NCBI GenBank assembly: GCA_036510975.1
Contig: DATCCY010000072.1
Coordinates: 1 to 64,000 of the forward strand
Source of the DNA: Longivirga sp036510975
Lineage (GTDB): Bacteria > Actinomycetota > Actinomycetes > S36-B12 > CAIYMF01
DNA length: 64,000 bases
Direction of reading: 5' to 3'
This document shows positions 60,040 to 64,000 of the stretch, one piece after another (the stretch's first letter is position 1; the number at the start of each line of letters is the position of its first letter). Both the position numbers and the translations under genes were made by a program. Below the pieces are notes generated by a model, which worked only from the letters and a program-made list of their open reading frames with translations, made no database searches and had not been told where the DNA came from.

Positions 60040-60924
60040 TCAGTCGGCGAGTCCGTCCCACGGCGCGAGGTCGCTCGAGGCCTCACGTCCCGCGGGGCAG
60101 TGGCGCCGGAAGTCGCACCACGAGCACATCGACCCGGGCGACGGGGGGAAGGCGGCATCGATCGCCTCGATCGCGTCGGCGTCGCCGTCCGCAGCGTCCT
60201 CGGTGCGAGCCGCGAGCCCCTCGTGCCAGCGCGCCTGCGCCGCCGACGCCTCCTCGGCGATGGCCTCGGCGCGCCCGAGGTGACGCTCGAGTGACTCCTC
60301 GGTGTGGTCGTGTGCCGCGACCGTGGCGCTCGGCAGGTGGTGCAGCTCGACCCGACGGCAACGGGTGCGCATCGTGCGCCGCGCCGCGACGACGTAGACC
60401 GCGAGGGCGAGCGAGGACTTCGCGTCGTCGTCGTCGAGCGCGCGCCGACCCGTCTTGTAGTCGACGATCACGAGCTCCTCACCGCCGTCGTCGCTGGGGC
60501 GACGGTCGATGCGGTCGACCCGCCCGGACAGGGCCATGCCGTGCGTCGCCGTCGCCACGGTGCGCTCGACGCCGGCCGGCTCGTCGGTCGGGTCGAGGCC
60601 CGCGACGTACGACGAGGTCATCGCCGCAGCGCGGTCGCGCCACTGCGTGGACTGCCGGTTGTCGCGGAACCCGTCGATGAGCCACCCCCGGGCGACGAGC
60701 TCCTCGGCGGCCTCCGACGTACGCCGCTCGGGCGCCAGCGACCACCAGTCGCGCAGCGCGTTGTGCACCGAGGACCCCACGCTGTTGTGCGCCCAGGGCA
60801 GGCCCTTCTGGCGCCGGTCGAGGTAGGTGAAGCGGTACCTGCGCGGGCAGGCCAACCAGGTGTCGAGCTTCGTGGGCGTGCAGGTGAAGAGCTTGCGCGG
60901 CATGCCGTCGAGGGTGTTCTGCAT
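60040..60924 (-). CDS. RecB-family (PD-(D/E)XK) exonuclease with Fe-S cluster
   Basis: A 294-residue single-domain nuclease. The first cysteine is in LDTWLACPRRYRF (near 26), the nuclease core is GRVDRI and LVIVDYKTG, and the other three cysteines are in CSWCDFRRHC at the C-terminus, so a 4Fe-4S AddB/Cas4-type cluster is likely. It has no helicase part. It probably degrades or processes DNA in repair. ATG 60924 lies 2 bases after the MarC stop. Separate from the AdnAB nucleases of this window. Confidence 0.87.
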   Translation of the reverse strand: MQNTLDGMPRKLFTCTPTKLDTWLACPRRYRFTYLDRRQKGLPWAHNSVGSSVHNALRDWWSLAPERRTSEAAEELVARGWLIDGFRDNRQSTQWRDRAAAMTSSYVAGLDPTDEPAGVERTVATATHGMALSGRVDRIDRRPSDDGGEELVIVDYKTGRRALDDDDAKSSLALAVYVVAARRTMRTRCRRVELHHLPSATVAAHDHTEESLERHLGRAEAIAEEASAAQARWHEGLAARTEDAADGDADAIEAIDAAFPPSPGSMCSWCDFRRHCPAGREASSDLAPWDGLAD

Positions 60925-60926
60925 CG

Positions 60927-61547
60927 TCACGACCCGTGGGCGGCGATGAAGCCGAAGACGCCGTCGGCGATGAGCTGCACGGCGATCGCGGCCAGGAGCA
61001 GGCCGGCGATGCGGGTGAGCACGAGGATCCCCGTGGGGCGCAGGACCCGGGCGAGGAACACCGAGTAGCGCATGACCAGGTAGATCGTGACGTGGATCGC
61101 CACGATGCCGACCACGAGAGCCACCACCTCGGGCGCCGTGTCGGACTGTCGCACGAACAGGATGGTCGCGACGATCGCTCCCGGTCCGGCGAGCAGCGGC
61201 GTGCCCAGCGGCACCATCGCGACGTTGACGTCGTCGACCTCCTCCGGCTCGTCGGTCTTCCCGGTGAGCAGCTCCAAGGACACGATGAGCAGGAGCAGAC
61301 CCCCCGAGGCCTGCATCGCCGGCAGCGTGATGCCCAGGAACGTCAGGATCCGGTCGCCGAAGACCGCGAACAGGACGATCACGCCGAACGAGGTCAGCGC
61401 CGCCTGGAGCGCGAGCCGGGCCATCGCCGCGGCCCCGCGGCGCGCGGTGAGCGCGAGGAAGATCGGGATGATGCCGGGCGGGTCCATGATCACGAAGAGC
61501 GTGAGGTAGACCGACCCCAGCAGCTTGGGATCGAGCCACGACGACAT
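60927..61547 (-). CDS. MarC-family integral membrane protein
   Basis: A 206-residue protein with six membrane segments. FVIMDPPGIIPIFLALT and MVPLGTPLLAGPGAI are the two conserved MarC motifs. Function is unsettled; it was once linked to antibiotic resistance and this is not supported in general. ATG start. The downstream RecB-like gene is coupled by 2 bases. Confidence 0.88.
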   Translation of the reverse strand: MSSWLDPKLLGSVYLTLFVIMDPPGIIPIFLALTARRGAAAMARLALQAALTSFGVIVLFAVFGDRILTFLGITLPAMQASGGLLLLIVSLELLTGKTDEPEEVDDVNVAMVPLGTPLLAGPGAIVATILFVRQSDTAPEVVALVVGIVAIHVTIYLVMRYSVFLARVLRPTGILVLTRIAGLLLAAIAVQLIADGVFGFIAAHGS

Positions 61548-61605
61548 GGGTCGTCAATCTACGCGAGGGCCGCGCCGTCGGACCGCGGCGCGACGGTCTG
61601 CGAGG

Positions 61606-62232
61606 TCAGTCGGCGAGGTGCGGCGAGAGCAGAGCGACCGGGAGCTCGGGGAGCAGGGCACGGCTGCCGGGGTCGCGCAGGTCGACGAGCCGGAGGTCGT
61701 CGTGCACGACCATCCACTCGTCGACCGGCCACGCCACGGCCCACAGCCACAGCCCGCCCGCCTCGCCGACGTAGGCGGCCCGGTCGGAGACGGGCAGCGA
61801 CCAGAGCGCAGTGGGACGGCCGTCCGCCGTCAGCCGCGTGTCCCGCGGCAAGGAGGCCAGCTCCGGGCCAGGGTCGGTCGTGTCGAGACCCGCGTAGGAC
61901 GCCCCGAGCCCGATGCCCGGTTCCTCGGCCACGAGCACGAGCTCGGCCTGGCGCGAGGTGATCCCCGGCCCCATCAGCGCGACGGCGACCGCCCGGGACG
62001 GCCCGGTCCCGCCGGTGCGGCGTACGCCGCTGACCGCCCAGCCCGGTGGCATCGGCCACGGCACCCAGACGGGGACGGCGGACGACGATGCCGCGTCGGT
62101 GAAGTGGTGGACCTCGGGCGGGCGCGCCGGGTGCAGCGGCTCGACGACACCGTGGGCGTCGCAGGTCCACGCCCCGGCGTTCTCGGGGGTCCGGAGCGTC
62201 CCCCGGCAGCGCACGCACACCGGATCGGGCAT
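61606..62232 (-). CDS. DUF6758-like zinc-containing protein
   Basis: A 208-residue protein starting MPDPVCVRCRGTLRTPENAG, with a CxxC (C6/C9) and a further Cys-x-x-His (TCDAHG) that together make a zinc ribbon. The rest is a soluble domain with VPWPMPPGWAVSGV and LWLWAVAWPVDEWMV. I recall similar proteins in Nocardioidaceae annotated DUF6758. ATG 62232 has GGAGG 4 bases upstream. The longer ORF (from 63273) covers the divergent Nudix gene and is rejected. Function unknown. Confidence 0.75.
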   Translation of the reverse strand: MPDPVCVRCRGTLRTPENAGAWTCDAHGVVEPLHPARPPEVHHFTDAASSSAVPVWVPWPMPPGWAVSGVRRTGGTGPSRAVAVALMGPGITSRQAELVLVAEEPGIGLGASYAGLDTTDPGPELASLPRDTRLTADGRPTALWSLPVSDRAAYVGEAGGLWLWAVAWPVDEWMVVHDDLRLVDLRDPGSRALLPELPVALLSPHLAD

Positions 62233-62304
62233 GTGTCCTCCGGGGAGGACGTTCTCCTGCCGCAGGTGCGCAGTCAAGTGCGGGGCGGAGGTCACACTGG
62301 GTGG

Positions 62305-62724
62305 GTGACCGACGACTCCCCTCGACGTGTGCCGTGCGCCGCAGCGGTCGTGGTCCACGAGGGGCGGCTGCTGGTCGTGCGGCGCGGCCGGGAGCCGGGC
62401 CGCGGACGCTGGTCCGTGCCGGGCGGTCGGGTCGAGCCGGGCGAGTCGGTGGCACGGGCCTGCGCCCGTGAGGTCCGCGAGGAGACCGGGCTCGACGTCG
62501 AGGTCGGTGCGGTCGTCGGACGCGTGGAGCGGGCCGCCCCGGACGGCGCGACCTATGTCATCGACGATCTCGCCTGCACCGTGCGCGGCTCCACGACGCC
62601 GACCGCCGGCGACGACGCGGACGAGGTCCGCTGGGTCACCCGGGACGAGCTCGCCGAGCTGCCCCTCGTCGACCTCCTGCTCGAGACCCTCGACGGCTGG
62701 GGCGTGCTCGACTCGCTGCGCTGA
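62305..62724 (+). CDS. Nudix hydrolase
   Basis: A 139-residue Nudix protein. The box GGRVEPGESVARACAREVREETGLDVEVG (GX5EX7REUXEEXGU) is complete. RWVTRDELAELPLVD is the typical C-terminal segment. It probably cleaves nucleoside diphosphate derivatives such as damaged dNTPs. GTG start at 62305. Divergent from the DUF6758-like gene; closed by the strong terminator at 62758-62787. Confidence 0.88.
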   Translation: MTDDSPRRVPCAAAVVVHEGRLLVVRRGREPGRGRWSVPGGRVEPGESVARACAREVREETGLDVEVGAVVGRVERAAPDGATYVIDDLACTVRGSTTPTAGDDADEVRWVTRDELAELPLVDLLLETLDGWGVLDSLR

Positions 62725-62757
62725 CGCTGCGGCTCCCGGCGCCGGCCCTCGTGCTCG

Positions 62758-62787
62758 AGGGGGTGCACCCGATGCGGTGCACCCCCT
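62758..62787. terminator. Bidirectional hairpin between Nudix and DUF1269 genes
   Basis: A perfect 12-bp stem (62758-62769 with 62776-62787) and 6-base loop, between convergent genes. Confidence 0.85.
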
Positions 62788-62804
62788 TGCTGCCGCACAG
62801 GCGA

Positions 62805-63392
62805 TCAGGCCTCGGGCTTGGCCTCTCCCTCGGACTCCTTGGCCGCGGCCTTGATGTCGTCGGCGAGCACGTCGTCGACCGCCTTCTCGACGATCGCGTT
62901 GGCCTTGTCGAGGGCCTTGCGGATCTCGATCACACCGGGGTCGGAGACCAGCGCGAGGATGCCGGAGTGTCCGGGCTGGATGGCGTCGGCGAGCTCGGCC
63001 TCGAGCTCGTTCTTGTGGTGGGTCTCGCGCAGCTTGCCGACCGCGGCGCCACCGGCACCGAGGACGACGGCGCTGCCGATGATCGACGGCGGGAACAGGA
63101 CGCCGAGCACGACGCCACCCACGACGCCCCAGCCGAGGCCGCGGCGGGTGCTGTGGTCGGTGGCCTTCTGCACCTCGACCTGGCCGTCGGCCTCGCGCTT
63201 GATGACGAGGACGCCCTCGATCTCGACGCGCTTGCCGTCCTCGACCTCCTTGAGGAGCTCGTAGGCCTCCCACGCGGTCTCGGTGTCGCTGAAGTCGGCG
63301 ACGAACAGGGTGTAGGCACCGTCGGAGATGGCCGTGGCCTCGACCGTGAGGTCGCTCGCGTCGGTGGCGGCGGGCGTGGTGTCTTCGGACAT
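62805..63392 (-). CDS. DUF1269-family membrane-associated protein
   Basis: A 195-residue protein of the DUF1269 family. The N-terminal part (YTLFVADFSDTETAWEAYE) is a ferredoxin-like strand/helix. A glycine-rich segment with two short hydrophobic stretches (GVVGGVVLGVLFPPSIIGSAVVLGAGGA) follows, and then a conserved helical region (SGILALVSDPGVIEIRKALDKAN). The tail is acidic and Lys-rich. CAGGAG lies 7 bases before the ATG. Function unknown; often linked to stress. Confidence 0.82.
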   Translation of the reverse strand: MSEDTTPAATDASDLTVEATAISDGAYTLFVADFSDTETAWEAYELLKEVEDGKRVEIEGVLVIKREADGQVEVQKATDHSTRRGLGWGVVGGVVLGVLFPPSIIGSAVVLGAGGAAVGKLRETHHKNELEAELADAIQPGHSGILALVSDPGVIEIRKALDKANAIVEKAVDDVLADDIKAAAKESEGEAKPEA

Positions 63393-63502
63393 GTCAGGAC
63401 TCCTGGTTCGGCGGTCGACGCGCGGAGTGCCGCGACGTCGGGACACGACGACCCTAGACCGACCGTCGGGACCCGGCTCGGGCCATCGCGGGATTCATCC
63501 GA

Positions 63503-64000
63503 TCAGGACGAGGGAGCCGGGCGCGGCGGGAGCCAGGTCACGGGGAGGCCGTGCGCCGGCGAGTCCGCGTACTGCACCGGATCGCCCGGATCGGCGGCAC
63601 ACGCCGACTGGCGGGGCGGGACGGGCCACCAGTGGGCGACGAGGGCGTGGGACGACGCGAAGGTGTCGCCGAGGTACTCGCGCGCGACGCGGACCACGGG
63701 CGCGTCGGCCGAGGCCATCGCGCCGAGCCGGTCGAAGCACTGCTCGGCCTCCGCGCGCTTCTCCGCGGACAGGTAGAACCAGGTCGAGGAGTGCCACACC
63801 ACCAGCACGCTGCCGGGACGCGGCCGCAGGGTGCGCAGGTGATCGACGAGGTCGGAGCGCACCAGGGTCACGGAGACGGTCTCGAAGAGGCGGTAGGCCG
63901 CGCGCAACCGGTCGAGCCGCTCGGCCTGGTCCGGCCACACGAACGACGTCAGGTGCAGCCGGCCCTCGGTCGTCGTGACGTCGACGGGGTCGAGGTCGCA
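63503..64000 (-). CDS. DUF2332-family protein, C-terminal part (5' end outside window)
   Basis: The frame is open to the window end, so only the last 165 residues are present. CDLDPVD and TEGRLHLTSFVWPDQ at the visible N-terminus, and RLFETVSVTL, PGSVLVVWHSSTWFYLS match the DUF2332 family. The Pro-rich C-terminus ends SS. Function unknown. It is transcribed toward the DUF1269 gene. Confidence 0.75.
   Translation of the reverse strand, partial: CDLDPVDVTTTEGRLHLTSFVWPDQAERLDRLRAAYRLFETVSVTLVRSDLVDHLRTLRPRPGSVLVVWHSSTWFYLSAEKRAEAEQCFDRLGAMASADAPVVRVAREYLGDTFASSHALVAHWWPVPPRQSACAADPGDPVQYADSPAHGLPVTWLPPRPAPSS

Overview
This is a 64 kb stretch of a very GC-rich chromosome (third codon positions almost all G or C, frequent GTG starts, many 1- to 4-base stop/start overlaps). 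The gene content is that of an actinobacterium: a WhiB7-type regulator, mycoredoxin, UvrD2 with a zinc tetracysteine, AdnA/AdnB helicase-nucleases, MoeZ, DUF3107, and a UbiB-like kinase beside whiB7/uvrD2. The order kinase - whiB7 - uvrD2 - mycoredoxin - nudC - adnA/adnB - flippase - moeZ - TetR - DUF3107 - ferritin-like - DEAD helicase - ParA resembles the mycobacterial Rv3195-Rv3213 region as I remember it. The accessory content suggests Propionibacteriales/Nocardioidaceae, but that is an inference. I saw no tRNA, rRNA, insertion sequence, prophage or CRISPR array.

Layout. 1-8.5 kb: the end of a ThiF/TOMM-like protein, a UbiB-family kinase, an EamA exporter, a zinc-ribbon protein with a phosphodiesterase whose catalytic motifs look circularly permuted, the whiB7 locus with an unusual leader, and uvrD2. 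8.6-16.4 kb: mycoredoxin, GNAT, a very small zinc protein, an AraC/VOC pair, a VIT1-type transporter, NudC, an M20 peptidase, an acyltransferase and an EEP-family hydrolase. 16.6-19.6 kb: pntAB transhydrogenase, closed by a 12-bp terminator stem. 19.7-20.9 kb: a frameshifted gene and a small membrane protein. 20.9-28.5 kb: the repair block (P-loop kinase, AdnB, AdnA, alkyltransferase-like protein). 28.5-32.3 kb: a kinase/flippase fusion and MoeZ. 32.5-35.7 kb: two tandem paralogous SigE-family sigma/anti-sigma modules.

36.6-48.3 kb: an amine or N-methyl-amine catabolic locus. It has a class I glutamine amidotransferase, thioesterase, SDR, aldehyde dehydrogenase, glutamine-synthetase-like ligase, choline/ethanolamine-kinase-like protein, APC permease, HutC-type GntR regulator and a large FAD-GcvT oxidoreductase. 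The core GGTCTAGACC, which fits the HutC operator pattern, occurs in both promoter regions. This ties the divergent halves and the distal oxidoreductase into one likely regulon.

48.3-64 kb: an alpha/beta hydrolase coupled to an unknown gene, TetR and DUF3107, a zinc anti-sigma/ECF sigma pair divergent from a Tat-exported Rieske lipoprotein, a ferritin-like protein, a DEAD-box helicase, a ParA-like ATPase, an RsbW-like kinase followed by a fragment of a branched-chain amino acid permease, a RecB-type nuclease with MarC, a Nudix hydrolase, a DUF1269 protein, and the C-terminal part of a DUF2332 protein that runs off the window.
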